DNA of 64,000 nt, from positions 21,189 to 85,188 of the forward strand of contig DXGQ01000009.1 in assembly GCA_019113845.1 (NCBI GenBank), read 5' to 3'. The position numbers and the translations under genes are program-made. This DNA comes from Candidatus Anaerobutyricum avicola. Lineage in GTDB: Bacteria; Bacillota; Clostridia; Lachnospirales; Lachnospiraceae. Every line of letters starts with the position of its first letter. The first letter of the stretch is position 1. The notes under the pieces are model-generated. The model was not told where the DNA came from. It saw nothing but the letters and a program-made list of their open reading frames with translations, and searched no databases. Positions 9,272-18,349 of this stretch are shown in pieces.

Positions 9272-9898
9272 TTACTCGTCTATGGTAACCTTTCGTCCGT
9301 CCACATGTACCTTTCCGTTGGCAATGAGGTCAATGGCCTTTGGCAGGATCACCCATTCCGCCTGTTCCATGATCCTCTTCTGCAATACCTCCGGCGTATC
9401 GTCCTGCTCCACCATCACCGGCTTCTGCAGGATGATCGGTCCGGTGTCCGTCCCCTCATCCACAAAGTGCACTGTGGCGCCGGAAACCCGCACGCCCCGC
9501 GCCAGGGCTTTTTCATGGACATGCAGACCGTAGCATCCCGTTCCGCAGAAAGACGGAATCAGCGACGGATGGATGTTGATGATCCGGTTCTCGTACTCCT
9601 CGATGACACACGGAGGAACGACGACCAGATAGCCGGCCAGCACCACAAGATCGATCTCTCTCTCCCGCAGCGCCTCCAGCAGCTTCTCATTAAACTCTTC
9701 TCTTGTATCAAAGCTCTTCGGTGACAACAGCAGCGCTTCCACTCCATAGTTTCTGGCACGCGTGAGCGCATAAGCGCCCGCGTTGTTACTGATGACTACG
9801 GAAATCTGCGCGTTGGTGATCCTGCCGTCGTCAATGGAATCCATGATCGCCTGCAGGTTCGTCCCGCCGCCGGATACAAGAACCGCAAGTTTTAACAT
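9272..9898 (-). CDS. purN: Phosphoribosylglycinamide formyltransferase
   Basis: GAR transformylase, third step of purine synthesis, moving a formyl group from 10-formyl-tetrahydrofolate. The protein starts [18 protein letters not shown], the usual N-terminus; catalytic motif [12 protein letters not shown] (Asn, His) and the later [22 protein letters not shown] stretch (seen as [16 protein letters not shown]) are intact. The start was set at 9898, where the ATG overlaps the purM stop; the longer open frame to 9943 lies inside purM. Length of about 208 residues is normal. Confidence 0.96.
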   Translation of the reverse strand: MLKLAVLVSGGGTNLQAIMDSIDDGRITNAQISVVISNNAGAYALTRARNYGVEALLLSPKSFDTREEFNEKLLEALREREIDLVVLAGYLVVVPPCVIEEYENRIINIHPSLIPSFCGTGCYGLHVHEKALARGVRVSGATVHFVDEGTDTGPIILQKPVMVEQDDTPEVLQKRIMEQAEWVILPKAIDLIANGKVHVDGRKVTIDE

Positions 9899-10917
9899 AT
9901 GGTCACTCCCTTTTCTCCAGCTTCCACTTTTCCGACGATCCATGCTTTTTCTCCGGCGTCCGTCAGCGCCTGCACTGCCCGATCGGCATCTGCCGCATCC
10001 AGAGCCAGCATCATACCGATTCCCATGTTGTACGTGTTGTACATCATCTCTTCCGCGATCTCTCCCTCTTTTGCCAGGAGACGGAAGATGGCTGGTACCT
10101 CATAACTGTTCTTATCCACGACCGCACGCACGCCTTCCGGCAGCATCCGCGGAATATTCTCATAAAATCCACCGCCGGTGATATGACTGCATCCCTTGAT
10201 GACGATGCCGGCGGCTTTCACTGCCTTTAATGCCTTCACATAAATTCTGGTCGGAGTGAGCAGCGCCTCACCGAGCGTCATACCAAGCTCTTCTTTATAT
10301 TCATTCAGCGCCTCTTTCTCCATCGGGAACACTTTTCGCACGAGAGAATATCCGTTGCTGTGCACACCGGAGGAGGCGATACCTACCAGCACGTCACCGG
10401 CTTTGATATTTTCTCCGGTGATCATATCTTTTCTGTCACAGACGCCCACAGCAAATCCTGCCAGATCGTACTCATCCTCTTCCATCAGACCCGGATGCTC
10501 CGCAGTCTCTCCGCCGATCAGCGCCGCCTCGGACTGCAGGCAGCCTTCTGCCACGCCCTTTACGATGGATGCGATCTTTTCCGGATAATTCTTGCCGCAG
10601 GCAATGTAATCCAGGAAAAACAGAGGCTCACCTCCGGCGCAGGCAATATCGTTGACACACATGGCAACACAGTCGATGCCGATGGTATCATGCTTATCCA
10701 GTATCATGGAAAGCTTCACCTTCGTGCCGCAGCCGTCGGTGCCGGATAAGAGAACCGGTTCCTCCATCTCCTTAATCTTGCTCAAAGAAAAGGCGCCGGA
10801 AAATCCTCCCAGTCCGCCTAACACTTCCGGACGCATGGTCTTTTTTACATGTTCCTTCATCAGTTCCACCGACTGATAGCCGGCCTCAATATCCACGCCT
10901 GCGTTCTTATAATCCAT
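9892..10917 (-). CDS. purM: Phosphoribosylformylglycinamidine cyclo-ligase
   Basis: AIR synthetase, fifth step of purine synthesis, closing the imidazole ring with ATP. Begins [20 protein letters not shown]; family motifs [37 protein letters not shown] and [13 protein letters not shown] are present. Length of 341 residues is standard. Ribosome site AAAGGAG precedes the ATG. It follows purE with a 33-base gap and overlaps purN by seven bases, so translation is coupled. The purC, purF, purL and purH genes are not in the window. Confidence 0.97.
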   Translation of the reverse strand: MDYKNAGVDIEAGYQSVELMKEHVKKTMRPEVLGGLGGFSGAFSLSKIKEMEEPVLLSGTDGCGTKVKLSMILDKHDTIGIDCVAMCVNDIACAGGEPLFFLDYIACGKNYPEKIASIVKGVAEGCLQSEAALIGGETAEHPGLMEEDEYDLAGFAVGVCDRKDMITGENIKAGDVLVGIASSGVHSNGYSLVRKVFPMEKEALNEYKEELGMTLGEALLTPTRIYVKALKAVKAAGIVIKGCSHITGGGFYENIPRMLPEGVRAVVDKNSYEVPAIFRLLAKEGEIAEEMMYNTYNMGIGMMLALDAADADRAVQALTDAGEKAWIVGKVEAGEKGVTIC

Positions 10918-10950
10918 AACAGACTCCTTTCCTCTCTGACGTATCTTGTT

Positions 10951-11463
10951 CTACATCTGTTTCAGATATTCTTTGTATCCGATGGATGCCAGCTTGTCCG
11001 CCTTCTCCACGACCTGATTTTTCAGCTTCTCAGAGTATGCTTTTAATCTGTCAAGCAGCGCGGCGTCCGATGTGGCAAGAATCTTCGCCGCAAGAATACC
11101 TGCGTTTGCCGCTCCGTTGATGGCAACCGTAGCCACCGGGATACCGGTCGGCATCTGTACGATGGAATACAGAGAATCCACACCGCCAAGATCGGAGGTC
11201 TTCATCGGAACGCCGATCACCGGCATCGGAAAGATAGCGGCGCACATACCCGGCAGATGCGCTGCCTTGCCGGCGCCCGCGATGATCACCTTATAACCTC
11301 TCTCTTCCGCAGACTTTGCATACTGAAAGAACTCATCCGGCTCTCTGTGCGCAGAGATGACTGTCATCTCAAAATCAATTCCCAGTTCCTCTAAGATATC
11401 CGCTGCCTTGCTCATGATCGGCATGTCGGAATCGCTTCCCATTACAATACCTACTTTTGCCAT
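10951..11463 (-). CDS. purE: N5-carboxyaminoimidazole ribonucleotide mutase
   Basis: Class I PurE, which moves the carboxyl group on carboxyaminoimidazole ribonucleotide. Shows the family motifs VGIVMGSDSDMPIM at the start, SAHREPDEFF (substrate binding, near residue 45) and AGAGKAAHLPGMCAA (about 70-85). Length of 170 residues is usual. AAGGAAG precedes the ATG. It leads the purEMND run; the 112-base gap to pyrF upstream is AT-rich and may hold a promoter, though no convincing pair of boxes was found. Confidence 0.96.
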   Translation of the reverse strand: MAKVGIVMGSDSDMPIMSKAADILEELGIDFEMTVISAHREPDEFFQYAKSAEERGYKVIIAGAGKAAHLPGMCAAIFPMPVIGVPMKTSDLGGVDSLYSIVQMPTGIPVATVAINGAANAGILAAKILATSDAALLDRLKAYSEKLKNQVVEKADKLASIGYKEYLKQM

Positions 11464-11575
11464 GTTTTTTCTTCCTTTCTATATAATCTATATGATATAA
11501 ATGTAACAAGGTTATTTTTTCACTGAAAAGCCTTCGTGATTTATGCAAATATCACATGTCCTGTGCCGTTTCTCA

Positions 11576-12493
11576 CTATTTTACAAAGGCGTTCTTCAGG
11601 TCTTCCTTCATGTCAAGAACCGCCTGACGGCTGGCGTCCCCGAAATTCTCCGGTCCGTACACATCTGACTTCTGGTATGCGCAGATGATGCCGCGGCTGG
11701 AATTTACGATCGCACCCAGACCATCCTCGTTAAAGAACGGTGCCAGGTCTTTTCCGGTTCCTCCCTGTGCGCCGTATCCCGGCACCAGAATATAGTTTTT
11801 CGGCATCAGCTTGCGGAGCACAGCGCCCATCTCCGGATAGGTCGCGCCCACAACAGCTCCCACATAGCTGTAATCTTCACCCATGTGCTCTTCGCCCCAC
11901 TGTGCCACCTTTTCCGCCACGATCTCATACAGAGGACGTCCGTCGATGAGACGATCCTGAAACTCCCCGCTGGACGGGTTGGAGGTCTTCACAAGAATGA
12001 ACATACCCTTCTTTTCTTCTTTGCACACCTTGATAAACGGCTTCACTCCGTCAGAACCCAGGTAAGGATTTACCGTGATAAAGTCCTCGGTAAACGGAGA
12101 ATACACCTTCTCTCCCACCTGCACTCTGCCCACATGACCGATGGCATAAGCCTCGGAGGTGGAACCGATATCGCCGCGCTTGATATCGCCGATGATGACA
12201 AGTCCTTTACTCTTTGCATAGTCGCAGGTACGCTTAAATGCCTGCATTCCCGGGATACCAAACTGTTCATACATGGCAACCTGCGGTTTCACTGCCGGGA
12301 TCAGATCGTATGTCGCATCGATGATACCTTTGTTAAACTGCCAGATGGCTTCCGCCGCTCCCTCCAGCGTCTCGCCATATGCGGCAAAGGCATCTTTTCT
12401 TATGTGCTCCGGCACATAGGAAAGCATCGGATCCAGACCGACAACGATCGGAGCGTCTTTGTCTTTGATATTCTTAATTAATTCCTGAATCAT
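11576..12493 (-). CDS. pyrF: Orotidine 5'-phosphate decarboxylase (type 2)
   Basis: Last step of UMP synthesis: removes CO2 from orotidine monophosphate. About 305 residues, the longer type 2 form. Motifs: IVVGLDPMLSYVPEH at residues 15-30, catalytic Lys-Asp set in IIGDIKRGDIGSTSEAYA, and the late phosphate-binding VPGYGAQGGTGKDL with VNSSRGII. The open frame runs to 12616, but TGGAGGG just before the ATG at 12493 sets the start. It lies 225 bases after pyrC; that gap shows no gene and no clear terminator. Confidence 0.96.
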   Translation of the reverse strand: MIQELIKNIKDKDAPIVVGLDPMLSYVPEHIRKDAFAAYGETLEGAAEAIWQFNKGIIDATYDLIPAVKPQVAMYEQFGIPGMQAFKRTCDYAKSKGLVIIGDIKRGDIGSTSEAYAIGHVGRVQVGEKVYSPFTEDFITVNPYLGSDGVKPFIKVCKEEKKGMFILVKTSNPSSGEFQDRLIDGRPLYEIVAEKVAQWGEEHMGEDYSYVGAVVGATYPEMGAVLRKLMPKNYILVPGYGAQGGTGKDLAPFFNEDGLGAIVNSSRGIICAYQKSDVYGPENFGDASRQAVLDMKEDLKNAFVK

Positions 12494-12718
12494 CTTGTCC
12501 CTCCAGATATTCTTTTCCTTTGTTTTCCATTTGCAAAAGAAGCCAGCATCCTGATCTCCTTTCGCATCTCCGTATGCCGGCGGTCGCTGTCCGCCTTCAC
12601 ACACCGGAAAACTCATTGGTACATTCTAGCATATTTTTATCTCTCTGTATACTTGCGAATCTGCCAAAATCTCCGTCGGATTCTCTCCCCACTGGCTTTG
12701 GGTCCCCGGTTCCTTGTC

Positions 12719-13984
12719 CTATTTACCGTATACGATCTTTCCGCCACAGATGGTATAATGCACCTTTCCGCAAAGCTGCGCTCCCAGAAACGGAGAATTG
12801 CTCGCCCTGGACGCAAACTTTTCCACCTGCCAGACCTCATCCGGATCAAAGATCACCAGATCCGCCGGCCGCCCCTCGGAGATATCTCCGCAGTCAAATT
12901 GATACAGTCTTGCCGGATTCACCGTCATTTTGGTCAGAAGTTCCATCATGGACAGATAGCCTCTCTTCACCAGATTGGTGATTCCAAGCGCCAGCGCCGT
13001 CTCCAGTCCGATGATACCGCTCGGCGCAGCGGCAAACTCTCTCTCTTTCTCCTCTGCCGAGTGCGGCGCATGGTCGGTGGCGATCATATCGATCGTGCCG
13101 TCCATGAGTCCTTCGATGATCTTTGCCTTATCCCAGCTGGTCCGCACCGGCGGGTTCATCTTGCACATCGTGCCGTAGTTTGGCACGTCCTCTTCCGTCA
13201 GGGTAAAGTGGTGCGGCGTCGCTTCCGCGTACACCTTCGCTCCCTTACTCTTCGCATAGCGCACCAGATCGACCGATCTTCCCGAGGAAATGTGCTGGAT
13301 ATCCACCTTCGCGCCGGTCTCCAGAGCAAGCATCACATCCCTTGCTACCATCACATCCTCAGAGACTGCCGGCGCGCCGCCCAGTCCCATCTGCTCGCTG
13401 ATCGTCCCTTTATTGATCCCGTTGAGTTCGTTCAGCGTCGGGTCCTCCTCGTGAAGACTGATCGGCATATCCACCTTTGCCGCCATCTCCATCGCTTTTT
13501 TTATAAAACCGGCATCCGTGAGAGGGATACCGTCATCGGTAAAGCCGCAGGCGCCGTGGCGGGCCATCTCCTCAAAATCCACCAGTTCCTTTCCCTGAAA
13601 ACTTTTCGAGACCGCGGAGGCCTGTTTCACATGGATCGGCAAAGCCTTTGCCCGCTCCAAAATATCGTCCAGAACTTCCGGGCAGTCTACGATCGGCTTC
13701 GTGTTCGCCATACAGACCACCGTCGTATAGCCGCCCGCTGCCGCCGCGGCGCTTCCCGTCTCCAGATCTTCTTTGTAAGTAAGTCCGGGATCCCGAAAAT
13801 GTACATGCACATCCACCAGTCCCGGCGCAACGATACATCCGGAGGCATCGATCACCTGCTCCGGTTCCCAGTCGGCTCCCCCGCTTCCAAAACCGGCGAT
13901 CCGTCCTCCTTCTGTCCACACATCCGTCACCATATCCATACCGGTGGCCGGGTTCATGACTCTTCCATTCCTGATAAGAAACAT
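12719..13984 (-). CDS. pyrC: Dihydroorotase
   Basis: Closes carbamoyl aspartate to dihydroorotate, a zinc amidohydrolase. Metal ligands are visible: HVHFRDPGLTYKED (about 58-71), the central lysine and His regions (ISLHEEDPTL and DIQHISSG) and TDHAPHSAEEKE. At about 421 residues it is the class I form found in Firmicutes. The start at 13984 has AGAGGAGGG upstream; a longer frame to 14032 would overlap the aminopeptidase gene. Together with pyrF, pyrE, pyrD and pyrK here it covers most of the pathway; pyrAA/AB (carbamoyl phosphate synthase) and pyrB are not in the window. Confidence 0.96.
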   Translation of the reverse strand: MFLIRNGRVMNPATGMDMVTDVWTEGGRIAGFGSGGADWEPEQVIDASGCIVAPGLVDVHVHFRDPGLTYKEDLETGSAAAAAGGYTTVVCMANTKPIVDCPEVLDDILERAKALPIHVKQASAVSKSFQGKELVDFEEMARHGACGFTDDGIPLTDAGFIKKAMEMAAKVDMPISLHEEDPTLNELNGINKGTISEQMGLGGAPAVSEDVMVARDVMLALETGAKVDIQHISSGRSVDLVRYAKSKGAKVYAEATPHHFTLTEEDVPNYGTMCKMNPPVRTSWDKAKIIEGLMDGTIDMIATDHAPHSAEEKEREFAAAPSGIIGLETALALGITNLVKRGYLSMMELLTKMTVNPARLYQFDCGDISEGRPADLVIFDPDEVWQVEKFASRASNSPFLGAQLCGKVHYTICGGKIVYGK

Positions 13985-14028
13985 ATCAGCCCTCCTCTTT
14001 CTCTTCACTCTGTCTGACGCTTTTCCTC

Positions 14029-16218
14029 TCACAGCGACTGTCCGCTCTCCTCTTCGACACTGTCGCCGTCACTTTCCTCCGTCAGGATCTCTTCCACCAG
14101 TTCACTGGAGGTTCCTTTTATCTCCAGTTCTTCCTCTTCCTCGCTGGCAAACGGGTCATTTAACCGGAACGTACCATCCAGCACAAAACGACCGTCCAGG
14201 ATGATCGGCACCTCCACCCGGTCTTTGTTCACCGCCACGATGCGGCCCAGCGCCTCGTACGGTATCGTGATATCCGTGTGGCAGTTAAAGTATGCCTTTT
14301 TCGGATTCTCTTTTCTTAAAATGGAACATTCGTTGTCCTTTGCCATGATCTCTCTGCCGTCCGGATTGAACACCCGCACATCCTCACAATAGGAATAACA
14401 GGTATCTCCCAACGCTACATGCGGTCCCATTTTCTCCGCAATGAGTATCGGCAGCTTGGACATGATATCATATTTTGCCGCCATCACATAAGCTGTCGTG
14501 TTCGTTCCGATGGCAAACTCTCCCATCGGAAGAGTATCCCGGTTAAAGAGAAGATTCTCCTTGATGAACTTCCTACCCTCTTCCTCATCCGGGAAATTAC
14601 TGCAGGAGTAATCGGTCACCATGCCATCCTCAAACTGCAGCCGCAGGTTTTTATAGAACAGCCCGTTCAGGTACACATTATCTACATGCAAAAGACCGTT
14701 TGTTCCCTTGAGACGCGGAGAGGTGAACACCTCGCCCACCGGGATATTGACATCTGCCAGACAGTTCTCGAACTTGGTCTGCGTTTCCGGGTCTTCAAGA
14801 TCAATGAGAGCAATGGTCAGATTCGTCATATTGCTGCCCCGTCCCATGATCTTCACGTAAGCGGAGCGATCCAGCACCTGGATCATGTTCTGCTGAATCT
14901 CTTTGTATTTCTCCTTGTCGAGCGTGTTGACCTTCCGCACTTCCTCAAAGATCTCCTCGAACTTCTCGCCGATGGATGGCAGCGGATAGGCAATGATCGT
15001 AAAACTTCTCTCGTCCTGGTTAATGAATTCATTGATCAGCGCGTTGGACTCTGCGGAATATTCCGTCAGAAGATTCTGCTGTCTCTCGCTCAGACGGTAC
15101 GCCTCCGGTTTGCTCACCGGCTCAAACGGTACCTCCCCGAACACCTCAAAGCAGGCCGGTCCCGCAAATCCTTCCGCTTCCTCGGCAAATTCTTCATACG
15201 CCTTCCGCATACAGGTCAGTTTCCGGTCCAGCATCCTCTTGTCAAAATAGATCGCGTTGTCAAAGCGATGATCGTAATCATACTGCTCATTTGGACTCGA
15301 GGAAACGTATCCCACCTTGATATTCTGTCTTTTGTTTAATGTATTGACTGCCGCACGGTATATGACCGGCTCCAGCCCCAGCTCTCTGAACTGATAGACC
15401 GCCGCGCGGATGATCCTCTCAAATCCGATATTGTAGCGGATATTTACCGTTTTCTTTTTGGAGAGATCCACATTTTTAAGCGCAAATCCCTCCCGATATC
15501 CGTCAGTAAATGTAAATGCGATCTCCTCAATCTCTTTTTGCGGCAGACTGTTCAGGTACTGCGCCATACGGATCTCATTTTCTGATACGTACTCCCCATA
15601 GGAATACAGATAACGGATATCAGAGAGATCCGCTCCCATGACAATGTCCGTGGCAAACGAGAGGGATGTGTCAAACATCTCCCTCACACGCCAGCCTACC
15701 CAGTCCTCCGCATAATCATAGAGGAACCAGTATATGACATCCTTTACCTGATGGTAGCTGACGTCCCCGCTCTCAAACATGCAGTAACTCTCGATAAAAA
15801 GTTCATTGAGGAAGGTCATCTTCTCGAGATTCTGCTCAAAAATAAACACGCGCTCCGACCGAAGCTCCGTGTACAAAAAGCTCAGGATCCGTCCGTATTC
15901 CTCTCCGAGCGTCCTGACGGCATAAGCGGGATTCGCGTAAGACGTCTCATAATTTTCCGGAAAGAGCTCTTCATAAAACTCCCGGTTTTCCCGCTGCAGA
16001 TCCTCCAGCGTACAGCGGTCCAAAATCCCGTCTTCCACCGCCGCATAGATCGCTCTGCACTTTTCGAGAAAAGCCGCCGTCTTCTTAAAATACTCTCCCA
16101 GCTCTCCACTGACCGCCGCATTCTTCGCAGACGCGATCTCCCGGATGCGGTCCGCCGCCAGCTCAAATCTCTCTCTTACCGCCTCATTTTCTTCTTTTAA
16201 TACTATTCTGTAATCCAT
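14029..16218 (-). CDS. M29-like aminopeptidase with long N-terminal extension
   Basis: A 729-residue protein. The C-terminal 400 residues resemble M29 metallo-aminopeptidases (AmpS/PepS/aminopeptidase T): NIPVGEVFTSP (Glu496), MGEFAIGTN (Glu567), GPHVALGD (His600) and CHTDI (His647, Asp649) match the metal-binding pattern. The first 330 or so residues are helical and acidic, with no motif I recognise; usual M29 enzymes are about 400 residues, so this half is extra. The C-terminus is strongly acidic. No signal peptide is seen, so it is cytoplasmic. It lies inside the pyr cluster, ending 44 bases before pyrC. Peptidase activity is inferred, not shown. Confidence 0.72.
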   Translation of the reverse strand: MDYRIVLKEENEAVRERFELAADRIREIASAKNAAVSGELGEYFKKTAAFLEKCRAIYAAVEDGILDRCTLEDLQRENREFYEELFPENYETSYANPAYAVRTLGEEYGRILSFLYTELRSERVFIFEQNLEKMTFLNELFIESYCMFESGDVSYHQVKDVIYWFLYDYAEDWVGWRVREMFDTSLSFATDIVMGADLSDIRYLYSYGEYVSENEIRMAQYLNSLPQKEIEEIAFTFTDGYREGFALKNVDLSKKKTVNIRYNIGFERIIRAAVYQFRELGLEPVIYRAAVNTLNKRQNIKVGYVSSSPNEQYDYDHRFDNAIYFDKRMLDRKLTCMRKAYEEFAEEAEGFAGPACFEVFGEVPFEPVSKPEAYRLSERQQNLLTEYSAESNALINEFINQDERSFTIIAYPLPSIGEKFEEIFEEVRKVNTLDKEKYKEIQQNMIQVLDRSAYVKIMGRGSNMTNLTIALIDLEDPETQTKFENCLADVNIPVGEVFTSPRLKGTNGLLHVDNVYLNGLFYKNLRLQFEDGMVTDYSCSNFPDEEEGRKFIKENLLFNRDTLPMGEFAIGTNTTAYVMAAKYDIMSKLPILIAEKMGPHVALGDTCYSYCEDVRVFNPDGREIMAKDNECSILRKENPKKAYFNCHTDITIPYEALGRIVAVNKDRVEVPIILDGRFVLDGTFRLNDPFASEEEEELEIKGTSSELVEEILTEESDGDSVEEESGQSL

Positions 16219-16283
16219 ATATCTTACCTGTCCTCCCCGTCAAATTCTGTCTCTGATCCTCGTGGTATCTTCCTGCCACACAC

Positions 16284-16592
16284 TCACAACATCACTAATG
16301 TGATACCCAGAAAAATAACAATGACATTCAGACAGATTCCTGAAATCTTAAATCTCTGATTCGTTTTCACATCATCATAGCTCAGCACACCCCAGATAAC
16401 ACCAAAAAAAGCCAGAATCACCAGCAGGCATCCTACCAGTCCTCCGGCAATCCCCATATTTCCACGGCTCAAAATGGAAATCAGCATCAAAATGACAAAT
16501 CCAACGAGTTCCACAATTCCCATGATCAATGTGATGACCGCGTTTCTGGAAACCTTCTTTTCCGAAAACGACAATGCATTTCTTGAAATCAT
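16284..16592 (-). CDS. Small multi-pass membrane protein (DUF6142-like)
   Basis: About 102 residues. After a short charged start (ISRNALSFSEKKVSRNA) come three to four hydrophobic segments, including VITLIMGIVELVGFVILMLI and an end helix ICLNVIVIFLGITLVML. I recall similar proteins in Lachnospiraceae under DUF6142, but cannot check this. The start at 16592 follows GAGGAATGAG; the longer frame runs into the VanZ gene. It is 4 bases after the VanZ-like gene and 65 bases before the aminopeptidase gene, so it is in the same operon. No function is known. Confidence 0.65.
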   Translation of the reverse strand: MISRNALSFSEKKVSRNAVITLIMGIVELVGFVILMLISILSRGNMGIAGGLVGCLLVILAFFGVIWGVLSYDDVKTNQRFKISGICLNVIVIFLGITLVML

Positions 16593-16596
16593 ATTC

Positions 16597-17100
16597 TCAT
16601 TCCTCTTTCTTTTTGCTCTTCTTCCGGCCGCGCGCCCGCACAAAGCGGAACACCCGAAGCGCCAGACAGTAACAGAGCCAGCCAGCCAGTCCTCCCAGCG
16701 TGTTCATCAGCAGATCGTCCACATCAAACACGCCGACCTTTGTCACCAGCTGCAGAGTCTCAATACAAAGTGTAAATAAAAATGTATAGATCAGAATCCG
16801 GATAAACCCGGTCTTCTTCGTCCTCCACAGAGGAACCAGCATCCCCACCGGGAAAAATACCAGCAGATTGCCCACCAGATTCAGCAGGAAAGCCCCCCGG
16901 CTCACATAATCCCGATACAGGATAAAACGACGAATCTCTACAAATGGTATCAGATTATACCGATACGTACTGTATCCTTCCACCCGGCCCAGCCGGTCAC
17001 TGAACAATACAAAATATAATACAACACAGGCATATATGATCAAAAGGAAAAAACTCAGTGAGCCAATTCTCTTTCTGGTTATTTTTTTCAATATATCCAT
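16597..17100 (-). CDS. VanZ family membrane protein
   Basis: A 167-residue membrane protein with about four hydrophobic segments, including LLIIYACVVLYFVLFSDRLGR at the start and LVGNLLVFFPVGMLVPL in the middle. The middle phrase and the acidic DVDDLLMNTLGGLAGWL near the C-terminus are marks of VanZ-like proteins. Despite the name, lone VanZ-like genes are common in gut Clostridia and are not evidence of glycopeptide resistance; no vanA-type genes are near. A Lys/Arg-rich tail ends the protein. It lies between the 50-residue peptide gene and the DUF6142-like gene. Confidence 0.85.
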   Translation of the reverse strand: MDILKKITRKRIGSLSFFLLIIYACVVLYFVLFSDRLGRVEGYSTYRYNLIPFVEIRRFILYRDYVSRGAFLLNLVGNLLVFFPVGMLVPLWRTKKTGFIRILIYTFLFTLCIETLQLVTKVGVFDVDDLLMNTLGGLAGWLCYCLALRVFRFVRARGRKKSKKKEE

Positions 17101-17224
17101 TTCCTTCCATCATATAATGCACGCAGGAACACCTGTCATACAACCTGTTGCAAAAGGCAGCATCCCCGGCATCCGCACACAGCAACACTGCCTGCCCGAT
17201 CCCGGAGCTGCCGCCCGCCAGAAC

Positions 17225-17377
17225 TCAGATCATGATATTCTTTTTGGCTGACAGCGCACGTGCACCATTGATGATAGTCAACACTCCCAGGCTGATCCCC
17301 ACAGCCATGCAGAGAATACCAACGACGATCCCGGAAGCGCCAATCTGGTTCAAAGTCTTAAAAACCTTTTCATTCAT
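17225..17377 (-). CDS. 50-residue single-pass membrane peptide downstream of pyrE
   Basis: Short gene coding MNEKVFKTLNQIGASG followed by one hydrophobic helix (IVVGILCMAVGISLGVLTII) and a short basic end (RALSAKKNIMI). An AAGGAGG ribosome site overlaps the pyrE stop codon (TAAGGAGG), twelve bases before the ATG, which argues for real translation coupled to pyrE. The frame has no internal stop and codon use resembles the neighbours. Type is a small membrane protein, possibly a regulator or partner of a larger protein; nothing in the sequence says which. Confidence 0.7.
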   Translation of the reverse strand: MNEKVFKTLNQIGASGIVVGILCMAVGISLGVLTIINGARALSAKKNIMI

Positions 17378-17394
17378 AAAAGCGTCAAGCCTCC

Positions 17395-18069
17395 TTATTT
17401 TACACCATACTGCTCATAATAAGCGTCAATGGCAGCCTTAATCTCGTCATTAATAATTATTTGACCTTTATATGGTTTATTATACAAATGTTCCACAACT
17501 TCCGCCATGGTCACAATAGCCGTCGTCTTAAATCCGTACGTATCCCGGATCTCCTGCAGGGCGCTCTTCTCTCCCTGACCTCTCTCCATCCGGTCCACAG
17601 AGACCACCAGACCGATGACATCCACATCTCCCTGTGCCTTCACGATCGGCAGAGTCTCCTGAATGGAAGTGCCCGCTGTCGTCACGTCCTCGATGATCAC
17701 AACCTCATCTCCATCCTGGATCGGACTTCCAAGCAGGATACCCTTATCTCCATGATCCTTCACTTCTTTCCGGTTGCTGCAGTAACGGATATCCTCTCCG
17801 TACTTCTCTGAAATGGCGATGGTCGCTGCCACAGACAGCGGAATCCCCTTATACGCCGGTCCGAAAAGCACATCAAAATCCAGTCCAAACTGATCCTTAA
17901 TCGCCTGCGCGTAATACTCGCCCAGTCTCTTCAGCTGAGAACCCGTCCGGTAAAAACCGGTATTCACAAAAAACGGGGTCTTTCTTCCGCTCTTCGTCAC
18001 GAAATCACCAAACTTCAGTACGTTACAATCGATCATAAACTCAATAAACTCTTTCTTATACTGTTCCAT
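17395..18069 (-). CDS. pyrE: Orotate phosphoribosyltransferase
   Basis: Fifth step of UMP synthesis, joining orotate to PRPP. The 224 residues include FGDFVTKSGRKTPFFVNTG near the N-terminus, DVLFGPAYKGIPLS, and the PRPP-binding loop VVIIEDVTTAGTSIQE (about 125-140). The start at 18069 has GGAGG nine bases upstream; the open frame extends to 18174 without a ribosome site. In related genomes pyrE commonly follows pyrD directly; here about 6.3 kb separates them, and pyrE has its own strong promoter at 18286-18314. Confidence 0.96.
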   Translation of the reverse strand: MEQYKKEFIEFMIDCNVLKFGDFVTKSGRKTPFFVNTGFYRTGSQLKRLGEYYAQAIKDQFGLDFDVLFGPAYKGIPLSVAATIAISEKYGEDIRYCSNRKEVKDHGDKGILLGSPIQDGDEVVIIEDVTTAGTSIQETLPIVKAQGDVDVIGLVVSVDRMERGQGEKSALQEIRDTYGFKTTAIVTMAEVVEHLYNKPYKGQIIINDEIKAAIDAYYEQYGVK

Positions 18070-18210
18070 ATATCCAAACCTCCGTATGATGAGCGCGAGG
18101 ATCTCTGTCGCTTCCCAAAGAGAAACCGGCTGTCTTTCTCCCATCAGCATCCCTTTCTCTCTCAGGAACTCCATTCCTTCCGCGCTCTTATTTTTCTATC
18201 GTATTTGTTC

Positions 18211-18237
18211 CGTACCGCCTGTCACAAAGGCGATACG
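18211..18237 (-). promoter_or_regulatory. Hairpin in the pyrE leader
   Basis: Inverted repeat CGTATCGCCT / AGGCGGTACG with a seven-base loop in the roughly 210-base leader between the pyrE promoter and start codon. No T-run follows, so it is not a terminator by itself. The leader also has TGCCGGGC twice. It could be part of an attenuator, but no PyrR-binding consensus was recognised. Confidence 0.4.
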
Positions 18238-18285
18238 TCTTTACCGGCGCCCGGCATATTTTACCATGCCCGGCACTTCTGTTCC

Positions 18286-18314
18286 ATCATAACATACCCG
18301 CCAGTGAATTTCAA
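18286..18314 (-). promoter_or_regulatory. Vegetative promoter of pyrE
   Basis: TTGAAA, 17 bases, TATGAT on the minus strand; each box matches the consensus at five of six positions. It lies just inside the pyrE side of the island boundary, so pyrE can be expressed without pyrD read-through. Confidence 0.72.
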
Positions 18315-18349
18315 TTGAGGAAATTTATTTATGTGAAAGAAAAAACAAA

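Noticed and set aside
12653..14017. 454-residue plus-strand open frame opposite pyrC
   Set aside because: Shadow of pyrC; low-complexity product with many His and Arg.
16597..17100. Glycopeptide resistance from the VanZ-like gene
   Set aside because: Lone VanZ-family genes are common and none of the vanHAX genes are present.
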